Below, piece after piece: positions 10,965 to 20,486 of a DNA stretch of 64,000 nt (positions within the stretch are counted from its first letter, which is position 1; every line of letters starts with the position of its first letter). Made by a program: the position numbers and the translations under genes. The notes beneath the pieces were generated by a model that worked only from the letters and a program-made list of their open reading frames with translations, did no database searches and was not told the DNA's origin. The stretch comes from Selaginella moellendorffii (lineage: Eukaryota > Streptophyta > Lycopodiopsida > Selaginellales > Selaginellaceae). The stretch lies in the NCBI RefSeq assembly GCF_000143415.4, contig NW_003314261.1, forward strand, positions 4,059,127 through 4,123,126. Direction: 5' to 3'.

Positions 10965-11990
10965 TTATATCGGTGGCATCCGCAAGTGTATGTCTCCGTT
11001 CTCGCACGTCGTGTCCCCAGTCCACTCACTCTGCTCTCCCTTGTAATCCGAATCTACGACCCCGAAAACACCACTGTGAGCTCCCCCCAGTGGCTCGTCC
11101 TCAAAGTGGTCGAAGAAGGCCCTCCCAGACCAAGGCCAATCGTCGTTCCACTTCCCTCTCATGGCTGTTGCTCGCCACTCCTGGTCAGCGATCATCTCTG
11201 GAGTGAGCCCCCAGTTCTCAAGCTCCTGCCTGCTGTGGTGCACGGCTAAACTGTACTCCCCTCCACTCCCGAGCTGCATCACCCTGATCTCGCAGTTCTG
11301 TGGATTGTTGAGCAGCTCGAATTGCTCCGTCGTCCACTTGAACCACCGCATGAGAAACACTCGCATCGTCAGCCCGTGCGAGACGATGATGAGGTTCAAG
11401 TCGGATGACTTTGAGCGGTTTAGCCTGTTCATGTCGATGTCTCGCCATAGAGATTCGAGAAAGCCTGCCGCAAAGACGAAGAACACTACGTAAGAAAGAC
11501 AAAGAACACACACAAAAAAAATAAAGCGAGGAAACGTACTTGTGACTCGATCAAACACATCAGCTGCCGATTCCCCCTCTGGAAATCGATAGAAAAATCG
11601 CCCAAATCTATCCCGAGTCTCCTTCACCACTTTCATCACCTCCATGCACTGGAAGTTCCCGAAGTCCTGCTCGCGGATCCGTGGCTCCTCCCTCACGCCC
11701 AGGATGCGCTCCTTCTCAAACGCCCGCCCGATGCCGCGCAGCGTGCAGCGCGTCCGCTTGTACGGCGAAACGTAGAAATACACCTTCCAGTCGTCGCGCA
11801 CGTCGCGCTCGATGATCCTGCGTACCTCTTGCCCGCACGCGATTGCCTGCTGGAATCCGCCCTCGGTGAGATGGATCTTGTAGTCCGCCACGGACGAGTA
11901 CTTGGATTCGTCCACATTCCCCTCGCTCTGGCCGTGGCGCACCAGGATTATCCGCGTCGGCCGCCGCGCCCTGCTCTCCTCGGCCATCAT
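10965..11990 (-). CDS. AT74-like histidine phosphatase (phosphoglycerate mutase-like)
   Basis: Member of the histidine phosphatase superfamily related to plant AT74 proteins, annotated as phosphoglycerate mutase-like. Two exons, 11990-11540 and 11464-10965, give 316 residues; the junction gives VTS-FLESLWRD. The N-terminal motif RIILVRHGQSEGN carries the phospho-accepting His, and LIIVSHGLTMR carries the second catalytic His. SPYKRTRCTL supplies the phosphate-pocket Arg. The C-terminal 60 residues are acidic and unremarkable. The stop TAA is 138 bp upstream of the next gene's ATG. The physiological substrate is unknown for this family; glycolytic mutase activity should not be assumed. Confidence 0.9.
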   Translation of the reverse strand: MMAEESRARRPTRIILVRHGQSEGNVDESKYSSVADYKIHLTEGGFQQAIACGQEVRRIIERDVRDDWKVYFYVSPYKRTRCTLRGIGRAFEKERILGVREEPRIREQDFGNFQCMEVMKVVKETRDRFGRFFYRFPEGESAADVFDRVTSTFPRFIFFVCVLCLSYVVFFVFAAGFLESLWRDIDMNRLNRSKSSDLNLIIVSHGLTMRVFLMRWFKWTTEQFELLNNPQNCEIRVMQLGSGGEYSLAVHHSRQELENWGLTPEMIADQEWRATAMRGKWNDDWPWSGRAFFDHFEDEPLGGAHSGVFGVVDSDYKGEQSEWTGDTTCENGDIHLRMPPI

Positions 11991-12116
11991 CCGCGCGAAT
12001 CGCGATCGATCGTAAACCCTAAACCTCTTCTTGCAAGAACCCTGATCGCAATGCCCGCCACCGCCGATCGCGAAACAAGCGCTGGAATGCCGCGGTGGGA
12101 TTGGCGGCGACGCCGC

Positions 12117-12124
12117 TACTTATA
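12117..12124 (-). promoter_or_regulatory. Possible TATA box of the AT74-like gene
   Basis: The minus strand reads TATAAGTA about 127 bases upstream of the ATG. Position and sequence fit a core promoter, but no transcript start is known. Confidence 0.35.
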
Positions 12125-12429
12125 CGCAATTCCAGCCTCCAATCTCACATCCTTCCCACCCACATTCGCGCCGTGGTCGCCCATCGCCCACCTTTGACAC
12201 GAACAAATAAGCGATCGTGATGCCACGATCTCGCTGACGTGGTCGGCCAGCCGGGAGTGGCCTGTCGCTGACGTGTATCCCCGCGTAGTGACGTGTTCAT
12301 GTTTGCTGACGTGTTTTCACAATAGTTGCCAGCGTGTCAAACTTTGGGTTTATTGAAAGAATTTCTTTGGTTTATATACACAGTTCTTCTTTGTCCTAGC
12401 TATAGAGCTCCAATTCGATTCTTCTTGTT

Positions 12430-13872
12430 TCAAGAGCTCCTCTCCCAGCTCACGATCCCATCGCCCTCTCGCCCAAAAAACTCCTGCATTGCTCCATTCG
12501 TGGACGCCAGCTCCATCTCCCCGGCGATCCATCCCTCCTCCCCCTGGCTCAGCGCCCTCGACAGCCTCAAGATCTCCTTCTCCGTCTCCTCCCTGGCGAA
12601 TCCTCCGCCATCCTTGGAGCTAAACTTCTCAAACTCGTCGCCGCCACCACCACCACCACCGCTACTCGCTTCCAAAAACTCGGTCGTCGTCCCCAAAACT
12701 TCGCCTTGTTGTTCTTGCTCTTCTTTCTCTTCTTCTTCTTCCTCCTCATCCTCCTCCTCCAGCTCCTCCTCCTCCTCTTCTTCCTCCTCCTCCCGTACTC
12801 CTCCAGCCACCGCCTCCACGACCTCCTCCTCGTCTGTGTACTCCGACTCCCAGTCCTCCTCCTCGGGCGGCGGCGGGAGATCGCTCTCGTCGTCGTCCGA
12901 GTCCACATTCTCTCGATCAAACCGGTTCTGGAGCGCGCGCCGCCGGAGCACAAACACGTTGAAGTAGTAGCTCACCAGCTCGCGCCGCCGCCGCGATGGG
13001 AACGCGTAGCGCAGTGGCGTCCAGAAGTTCCTGCGCTGCGACGCCGGGTTGAGCCTCACCACCTCCCCGAAGATCTTCTCCTCCTGCTCCGTCCACCTCC
13101 GCGACACACACTCCCCCATCTCCTCCAGCCCGAGCTTGACGTAAACCAGCGCTCCCACCTCTCTCGCCACCTTTCCCCGGCTCTCGTCTACGTGCCGCCT
13201 CGCGCACTCCACCGAGCCCCGATCTTCGCAGCCACACTCCTGGCTTCTACCCTTCCCTACGCGCTCGCTGTCGTCGCAAGAGCTCTGGATTTCTTCCGGA
13301 GAACCCGGCGGCCAGACCCTCTCGCCGATCCAGGCTTCCTCCTCCTCGTCCACCTCCTTGGGCTTGTCCGGATCCCAGTGGGGAACCTCGGCCTGGTAGT
13401 CGGGGCCGATTGGAACTCCTTTGATCCTCGGCAGGAGGCCCTCCAAGGCGGCCTGGAAGAAGCGCGAGGGAGCCGGGGAGCTGATGCTGGATTCCTGAAC
13501 CGGGAAGCACAGCTCCAGGCTCGAGATCTCCTGGGACGAGCTGTTGTCCCGGGTTGGCTCCGAGGAGCCTTTGAGGCACGCTTCCGTGCTCGAGTCGTCG
13601 AAGCGGACCTGGAAGAACTTGGAAGACAAAGTTTGAGACAAGAGAATCGAAGATGGAAAGAAAGATTGGAGTACCTTGTGGTTGTGGTGGTGGTGGTGGT
13701 GCTGGAAGTTGTCCGATGGATCAATGTCCACTACCTCGTCCTCGGCTCCCCCGGACTCTAGAACAAACTCGTCCTCGCTCTTGCGCGTCAAAGCCTCGTC
13801 TTGGTGCTTCAAACACTTTGCGGGCGGGAAGGAAACACAGTGCTCGAGCGATCGCTTGTGTTGTCCTATCAT
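12430..13872 (-). CDS. ELM2-domain, SANT/Myb-like chromatin protein
   Basis: Probable nuclear co-repressor component. Exons 13872-13675 and 13617-12430 encode 461 residues; the 57-bp intron keeps frame, so an unspliced reading is also open. The ELM2 signature VPIGPDYQAEVPHW lies near residues 140-160. A SANT/Myb-like segment follows (RRWTEQEEKIFGEVV and later FWTPLRYAFPSRRR...SYYFNVF). Two long Glu-rich acidic runs and a Gly run fill the C-terminal part. In Arabidopsis, ELM2/SANT proteins of this type associate with histone deacetylases. An upstream splice acceptor (CAG at 13884-13886) suggests a 5' UTR intron, so the ATG at 13872 was chosen over an in-frame ATG at 13935. Confidence 0.82.
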   Translation of the reverse strand: MIGQHKRSLEHCVSFPPAKCLKHQDEALTRKSEDEFVLESGGAEDEVVDIDPSDNFQHHHHHHNHKVLQSFFPSSILLSQTLSSKFFQVRFDDSSTEACLKGSSEPTRDNSSSQEISSLELCFPVQESSISSPAPSRFFQAALEGLLPRIKGVPIGPDYQAEVPHWDPDKPKEVDEEEEAWIGERVWPPGSPEEIQSSCDDSERVGKGRSQECGCEDRGSVECARRHVDESRGKVAREVGALVYVKLGLEEMGECVSRRWTEQEEKIFGEVVRLNPASQRRNFWTPLRYAFPSRRRRELVSYYFNVFVLRRRALQNRFDRENVDSDDDESDLPPPPEEEDWESEYTDEEEVVEAVAGGVREEEEEEEEEELEEEDEEEEEEEKEEQEQQGEVLGTTTEFLEASSGGGGGGGDEFEKFSSKDGGGFAREETEKEILRLSRALSQGEEGWIAGEMELASTNGAMQEFFGREGDGIVSWERSS

Positions 13873-14491
13873 CGCGAACGAGACTGTCGAAAGAAAATAA
13901 TCGATTCCATCAAACATCCCCAGGAGTACAATCAAAATTCGCTAAATTGCCTCATACAAAAATTATCAAAGAAAAACAACTTGCAAGAAAAAAGGAGTTA
14001 AGGAAAAAAAAATTATCTAGGGTTAGGGCTCGACAGGGAAAAACACCAAACGCACCTTTCGATCTCGAGGATTGTCACAGATCTAGTCCCCAAGAAATCC
14101 TCCAGGAACAAGATCGATCCGGAGAGAAATCAATCTAATCGAAAATTCTCGCCACGAGAAAAAAAAGCCCCAAAATTCTTCGCTACCCTAAAAACCCTAG
14201 CTGCAAGGAGCGAGCGCGATCCACAGCCTATAGCCGCGCCGTGGCCATGCCAATCCAATCCAGTCCCAACCCAAATGGATCCCCACTCCAAAACCCAAGT
14301 GGGTGTCTAGGCGAAGCTTTTGGCTATGGCGGACGGTACCACACAAAGCCCGGGGGAGAGAGACGGGTCCCTTTGAACCACTTAAACCAGGTAGCGCCGG
14401 AATATTCCATGCGGCGGAAGGAATATTCTGGCCCCACAAAGACACGTCACTGCCCCTTTTCTCTAAAAACCCACCAAAACTATTTGACCTT
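13873..14491. other. 5' UTR/promoter of the ELM2 gene and 3' UTR of TIC22
   Basis: Gene-free spacer between two co-directional minus-strand genes. It includes the likely 5' UTR intron of the ELM2 gene. No repeat was recognised. Confidence 0.5.
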
Positions 14492-15865
14492 TTAGCCGAC
14501 CGCCGAGACCTTCTCCGAGAAATGGCTGAGCGCGTCCATTCCGGGAGGGATGAAGACGACGTCGCCCCAGCCGGAGCCATCGTCGCTTGACTGTCACAGA
14601 CACGAGATTTTTAAGAGCTGGAAGAAGTGGAAGAACTGGGAGAACTTCGCAATTGGAAGAGAAGAGCTTACCTCCAAGCGCTGCAAAACGTCCTCGAAGC
14701 TGCCGACTTGGATGTCGGTGTTCACCTTGAGCGCGGGATTGATCTTCTGCTGCTGCTTGAATGCTCCCAAGAGCGCTCTCTCCAGATCCTCCTGGTAAAG
14801 CAAAACACAGTTTTTGTCGGTCCAGCAACAGCGAAAGGAGTTTTTGATACCTTGGAGAAGAATATCGGACAGAAGCGTCGGTTCTTGCTCCGGAGGACGA
14901 GGTTATCCGACTGCCATGGAAACATTTAGCGAGATTCAAAACCTCCTCTTCTCTGTTTCTCCACACACCTGAAAGACTGGCACGCCATCGAAAGCTTTCC
15001 CGGGATCGCCAGCCTTTGCTCTCGACTGCGACACGCACAAACAGAAAAGTCCAGTCCACCACTTGGGAAACAGAAGTAAGAAAAAAAAGAGGGGATTTTT
15101 CTGACCTCAAGAGCATGCTTGACTTGGAGAGGATCCGGCAAGAACCTGAAAGCGATGCCTTCCGTCTTGAGCTGGTAGACCTGATGATGATCCAGAGCCA
15201 AAGAAAGTAAAGGCAAAAGCAAAGAAGCTCTCAGTACATACAAAGTAAGAAAAGAAAGCTCGCACCTTGTCGAGAGAGACAGCTACAATCTTCGCTCCAC
15301 GGCCCAGGCCAGGCTCTCTATCTCGGATCTGCCAAGCTACAAAAGTTTGAGAACGTCAACCTAGAAGAAGAAGAAGAAGAGGAAGAAGAAGAGGAAGAGA
15401 TAAATCGAGCGATGGATGGACTCATACCTGTGCTAGCAGCGCCTCGGCGTCCTCGTGGCGGAAGCAAAACAAGCCCAGAGATTTGTGGCCATTGGAGTCG
15501 GAGATGAGGACAAATTCGTTGTCGTGGTTGCTCACCGTGTAGACGGGGACGCCGTCGAGGCGCTTGGAGACCTGGTCGGGCGCCATCGCGAGGTCGAAGA
15601 GATGGCGCCCCGGCGCCTCCGCCCCAAATGCCGCTGCGCCGCGCGACAGGCACGCGAACGACGCCGCCGCGGCCACATTTCGGGGCGGCGCCGCCAAGAC
15701 TTCCAGCCCCTGCCTGATCTTGCGCTCCACGGCCTGAATCACTTGGACGGGGAAGGGCGGCGCGGTGTAGCCCGCGCGAGCGAGGCGGCGCTGGAAGCGC
15801 GAGAGGAGACTGGCCAGCGGCGACTGCTCGCCTCCAGCGCTCGCCGCGGCGGCTCCCTCCACCAT
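14492..15865 (-). CDS. TIC22: Chloroplast protein import component TIC22
   Basis: Intermembrane-space protein that links the TOC and TIC translocons during chloroplast protein import. Seven exons: 15865-15428, 15328-15266, 15180-15106, 15025-14969, 14910-14851, 14791-14672, 14590-14492; 303 residues, the usual size. Family hallmarks seen: VSKRLDGVPVYTVSN, NGHKSLGLFCFRHEDAEALL, VYQLKTEGIAFRFLPDP, FDGVPVFQSDNLVLRS, and the C-terminal WGDVVFIPPG. The first exon encodes an Ala/Arg-rich N-terminus compatible with a transit peptide. The ATG at 15865 is the first in frame. All introns are short GT-AG introns. Confidence 0.92.
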
Positions 15866-16111
15866 CTTTGCCAAGAGCCCTAAACCTCAAACAGTCAAAA
15901 CATAATTAAAAGATAACGGGAAACTTTAAAGATTTGATCTTTTCAAATTCCAACCAAAGATTGATCAATCCACTTGATTGATTTCACTCCTAGCTCGGAG
16001 GCTATGCTGAGAATAGATGGGATACGACAAGATCTTCAATGAGAGATTATACTTGAAAAAATCTTTGGTATCCACATCCAAACTTTTGCTCAAAAGCTTC
16101 TTTAGAGAGCT

Positions 16112-17656
16112 CTAGCTATCAGAAATATCTGGCTCGTGATCCTGCGCTGCTGTAACCATGGAGCTGCGGCTTTCCTGCTTGGAATCTTTGGACGTGAAGG
16201 ACGAGCTCGCCGCCGCCGCTGCTGCTGCCACCGCCGCTACCGCCGCCGCCTGGTTTTCGTGCTGCCGCTGTGTCTCATCGTTCTCGCCGCTTTGCAATTG
16301 CCGGCCTCCATTCAAGGCCCGGCAGTGTGGGCAAATGTACGTCACGTACTGGAACTCTTCTTTCGGAGCTAGTCCTGCAATGCAAAAGGGAAAAGAAGAA
16401 AAGAAGTTGTAAGCTCTCAGCCTTTGAGGATGTAAAGTTCTCACCGTTGTGCATATGGCAGTTCTTGCAGATGAGAGCGTAGCACTGGGAAGGATCCTCT
16501 CCAACAAGCATGGCTGCGATGCGGGCCAGCCAGCCTATTCCTCCTCCTCCTCCTCCTGCTGCTGCTGCTGCTGCGAAGCCACCACCCATCCGACCTCTAG
16601 CCCGATCCATGGCGGCGTCGCGGTCCAGAGCCTCCGTTTCCCTCTCTCCCTTCACTTCGTCCTCAAGAGCCTTGAGAAATCCTTGAGTGTCGAGGGGCTC
16701 TTTGGTTTGAGCCTGTGATCCTTTGCGCTGCCTCAAACCGGAGCTGGTTTCGGGGCTGCGGGTTTTCCCACCGTTCGCTGAAGTAGTGGCGTTCGAACTG
16801 TCAGCGCCTTCTGACGATTTGAACGCCACATTCAAGCCCGATTCGGCTCCGAGCTTGGCCGCCAGAACGCTTGCGGCAGCCGCCTTGGCCGTGGGATCTA
16901 GATCATATCTCTGGAAACGCACGATGCAAAGCTTACAAAAACGAAACGAAAAGAAAACTCACTTGGATAAGCTCTTGAGTAGCATAGTAATTCGTTCTCT
17001 GTTTCAGCTCGTCTATCCTCGCCTGCCTTTCAGCCCGCAGTTTCTCTAGAGTTCGCTGATCCTTACGCTCTCCTGGAAATGAAAGAAGAAAGAGAAACGT
17101 CAGGACGTACTAGCGCATTGAAAGTTCTTACTCATATGGAAGTAGCGCGAGCATGCTGTGTATAGCAGAGCCGCTATAGCAGGGACTGCGAAAACTGGGA
17201 ACACTCTAATAGCTCTCAGCTTCCAAGGAATGTCAAGCGACCGGGTGGAAACCAATGCAAATCCTAGCGCTAGAACCTGTGTTCCAGAAACCAGAAAAAA
17301 AAACTTAAATCTCGATTCTAGGAAAGAAGGAAACAAAAAGGAAAGCAAGACCGCAAGGCACAAAAAATTTCCCTTACCTCGATGAGCACCGAGTAAAGAA
17401 CTATAGCTCGCGCGACCCTTCTCCACGTATGCGTCCTCCTCTTCAAGCGGCTGTGCACAGTGACCTCCTCCTTGGACAGATGCCGCAGCCTCTTCTCAAA
17501 ATCAATGTTCCTGCGGCCAAACAAGATCCCCACAAGGCCGCTCCAGATCCACCGCAGCGTGCCTCCTCTGCCGGCGCCAGAGCCTCCCGATCCCTGGGAG
17601 CTGCTCGACGGCACAGAATCTTTCAATCCGTCGGCTTCAGCTGGAGATTCGGCCAT
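16112..17656 (-). CDS. LNP: Lunapark-type ER three-way-junction protein
   Basis: Integral ER protein that stabilises or tunes three-way tubule junctions. Exons 17656-17378, 17276-17132, 17072-16963, 16910-16445, 16374-16112 encode 420 residues. The order is as in plant lunaparks: a cytosolic N-terminus with DFEKRLRHLSKEE, two membrane segments about residues 83-140 (VLYSVLIEVLALGFALV and VFPVFAVPAIAALLYTA), a basic coiled coil (ERKDQRTLEKLRAERQARI), a Gly/Ala linker and a CxxC...CxxC zinc finger (CKNC and CPHC). The zinc finger is split by the last intron. The C-terminal tail is Ala- and Ser-rich. An in-frame ATG upstream at 17730 would add 25 residues; the shorter start was preferred by its MAES-like beginning. 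Confidence 0.9.
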
Positions 17657-17823
17657 TCTCGCTGGATCGAGCTCTGCCGATGTGAGATCGGTGAGAACCA
17701 GCCTCTGGATCGGCTCCAGCCCCTGCATTACCCTTGCGCCACGCCGAAGCGATCGATCCACTGCCTTGCCCTAAACATCTCAAAAATAGAAAAGAGTAAA
17801 ATACCCTTTCTCATAAAAGGTGA

Positions 17824-19910
17824 TTAGTCCGCATAAACGTGATTAGTAGCTAAGCTGAGCGTCACTTCTTCCTCGTCGTCACACATCGCGCTGGGCTTTT
17901 CTTCCACAGCGATAGATCTTGGAGCAGCCACACCAGCGCTTCGCCACGCTAAATTTCCCGGAGATTCTACTCGTGTCGAGACATCCTCTTTCTCGGTCGT
18001 ATTCGCGCGATCCTGCAATAAAAAAAAGAAAAAACGATTTTTCCTGGTCCTATCCAGAACAGCGCTACGTGAAAGCGAGAAAGACTTACGCGGCTGAAAA
18101 GAACACCGCGGAGAACTTGGCCGTTTAGATGAGTAGTCATAAGGTAGCCTGAATCGAACATAGCGTCCACAACTCCATGCACTTCGCTTCCAATCTGTGC
18201 GTACACAAGATAAAACAAAACAAGGATAAAAAGAGATTCAAACTCCGAGCTCAGAAACTTTTCGCTTGCCTGAATGCCGTACCACTGAGCGTCATGATTG
18301 GTCCCCAGCTTTAAAGTTAGAGATTTATGTCTGTTGTGTGAGCAACCATGATTTGGAGCTTGCCACTTTCCTGAAACTGTGGATTCGACAACGGACCAGT
18401 CGTCGTTCTCACGGAATACTAATAAGTCGCGTGACGTCCGCTTCTTGTGCACTGTAAAACCACAAATCAGAACCGGACGAGAAGAATTCACGATGGAGTG
18501 AAGTACTTTGAAATGTTCTTTCCGCTGCATAGCCTTGAAGAACGCCTTTCATGAGCAGATTCTCGCTGCACAACACACGGCGAGTCGCCTGAAAGGACAA
18601 ATTGAGAAAAGAGTGAAGTTCCATTCAATCATTCAGCCTACCAAGTCGTCCTTCCGAGAGGAAACTGAAGGCCGCGAAGAAGTCTTCTGTCCAACTATCT
18701 GCATTCTCTGCTCGTTATTAAGCTTTGACCAAATACCGGGCTTAGGCAGCTCCTCTCCACCAATACACAGGACGAGGAACTCGTCTAGAGGTCTCTCGTC
18801 TTCGCCACATCTGCAAACTCTGGTCAGAGAAAACGTAGTTTGGAGACTTTTGCATCTCACCCCCCATAAACAATTACGCCGTCATCAGCACGAGCTGCGA
18901 CATGAGAGAATCGACCCTGTGGCTGCAAGCTTCGAATTTTCAGTTGAGACCAGCAACGCGTTTCAACGTCCATGGCCCACACATCGCTGTAGTACGTCCG
19001 GTCGCCAACACCTCCAAAAACATACATCTGAGAGCTTTCAGTTGTGAGATTCTTCGAAAGATTTCAAGGACTTCCACCTTTGTGTCGACTGCTATTGCAA
19101 CGTGACCAGCTCTCACTCCCGGCTTCGTTGTTGACCCGGCATTCTCTAGCTGAAAAGGAAAAAAGAGTTTGAGCTATGAGACTAGACTTTGTAAGTAAAA
19201 AGCTTACCTTGGACCATGTCATGAGCTCCAAGTCAAGCACATCCACATCTCCCAAGTACCGATCTCCACAGTCACCTCCATATAGAAAAAGCCGATTCTT
19301 GATGACGACCGAGCTATGGCTGTCCCGACAAATTGGCGAGTAGCCCTTCCCGCACAGCGAAATCCATTTCATACTCCCGCAATCCAGGATGTGAGTGTCG
19401 CTCAAATAATCTCCGTTGTCACCACTTCCACCAAAAACCAAGGCCTGATTCTCACTAATCATAGTTGCCGTGTGACTTTCTCTTGGAGCAGGAAGAGAGC
19501 CTTGCATAGATGGCCGAGCCCAGACCAAAGACTTTAGATCAAGTACGTGAACAGCGTTAGTTTTCTTTGATCCACTTGTACCCCCAAAAACTATCATTTT
19601 TTGGTGATCGTAAAGCACGGCAGTGTGACTGTCCCGGGGACCAGGCTCTTCGCCCGTTGTGACAAGATTCTCCCAAGACATCGTCTCCAGATCCAGCATC
19701 AAGACATCACTGAACTGGAGACCACCACGGCATCCCTGTAAACTTAGACATTAGTTCCAGTAGTAAGCGAGAGAAGAACTCCCTTACCCCGTAGATGTAG
19801 AGCTTCCCATCGCAGTAGACTCCAGAATGGCCCCATCTCTCTGGCAGGTTTTGATCCGCAAGCTTGGGATGAAACCAAGAAGCCTCGCTTCTCGTTGTTG
19901 TTGCTTCCAT
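17824..19910 (-). CDS. Kelch-repeat protein with conserved C-terminal domain
   Basis: Beta-propeller protein of the plant galactose-oxidase/kelch superfamily; molecular role unknown. Exons 19910-19788, 19735-19208, 19149-19078, 19027-18861, 18810-18642, 18588-18507, 18451-18270, 18194-18090, 18012-17824 encode 538 residues. About six kelch blades occupy residues 22-310, each with a GG doublet and a W about 20 residues on (KMIVFGGTSG, ALVFGGSGD, FLYGGDCGD, YVFGGVGD). The C-terminal half has no catalytic motif that I recognise. Intron 7 (after 18270) uses a GC donor. An upstream exon beginning at an ATG at 20327 could splice in frame to 19910 and add a Trp/Arg-rich leader; whether it is translated is open. 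Confidence 0.85.
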
Positions 19911-20486
19911 CGCTGCTGCTCAAAAACTATATCGCTCTTACCCAAACCACCTGGAACCAACGCGAAAAGAGGATTTGAAGAAACTTTGAAAGTAGTACGC
20001 GTATGCTTACGTGAGGCTGAGCTCAATTCTAGACCTGAAGCTCATGTGGCCATGCCAGAAGCAGGAAAATGCCAATAACTCGGGAGAACTGAGCCAAACG
20101 GCCCTCCCGAAACAAATGTCTAGTTTATTGCCTACACGAAGCCCAACAAAAGCGAGGAGTGGATCGAGGCTATAGAAAATGCGTTCTACACGGAGAAAGA
20201 GGGAAAAGAAGCGAGTAAAGTGTGCGATGCGCTTACCAGCGGCGCCCTGATCCATCCAGCTGCATTCACCAGCGCAGGACCAGCGCCAGCAGCGGCGCCG
20301 CTCCCAATGCCGCCATCGCTTCGCCATGGCTTCCTCGATCGCCCAGAGATCTTTAGGGCAGCCAAAATGACCTAGAAATCTGGCGCCTAATTTAAAAACT
20401 CTTAATGATTTAAAATTTCGGTCGTTACAAAAGCAAGAATAAATTACATGGAAATCACTGGCTTGATCGATGATCTATCGAGCTTC

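Noticed and set aside
10965-11990. Single-exon reading of the AT74-like gene
   Set aside because: The frame is open through the intron, but the inserted part (TFPRFIFFVCVLCLSYVVFF) has no place in the family and is bounded by good GT-AG sites.
12706-13761. 351-codon + strand ORF, Leu/Arg-rich
   Set aside because: Shadow of the Glu-rich ELM2 gene on the minus strand; its Leu runs are just reversed GAG codons.
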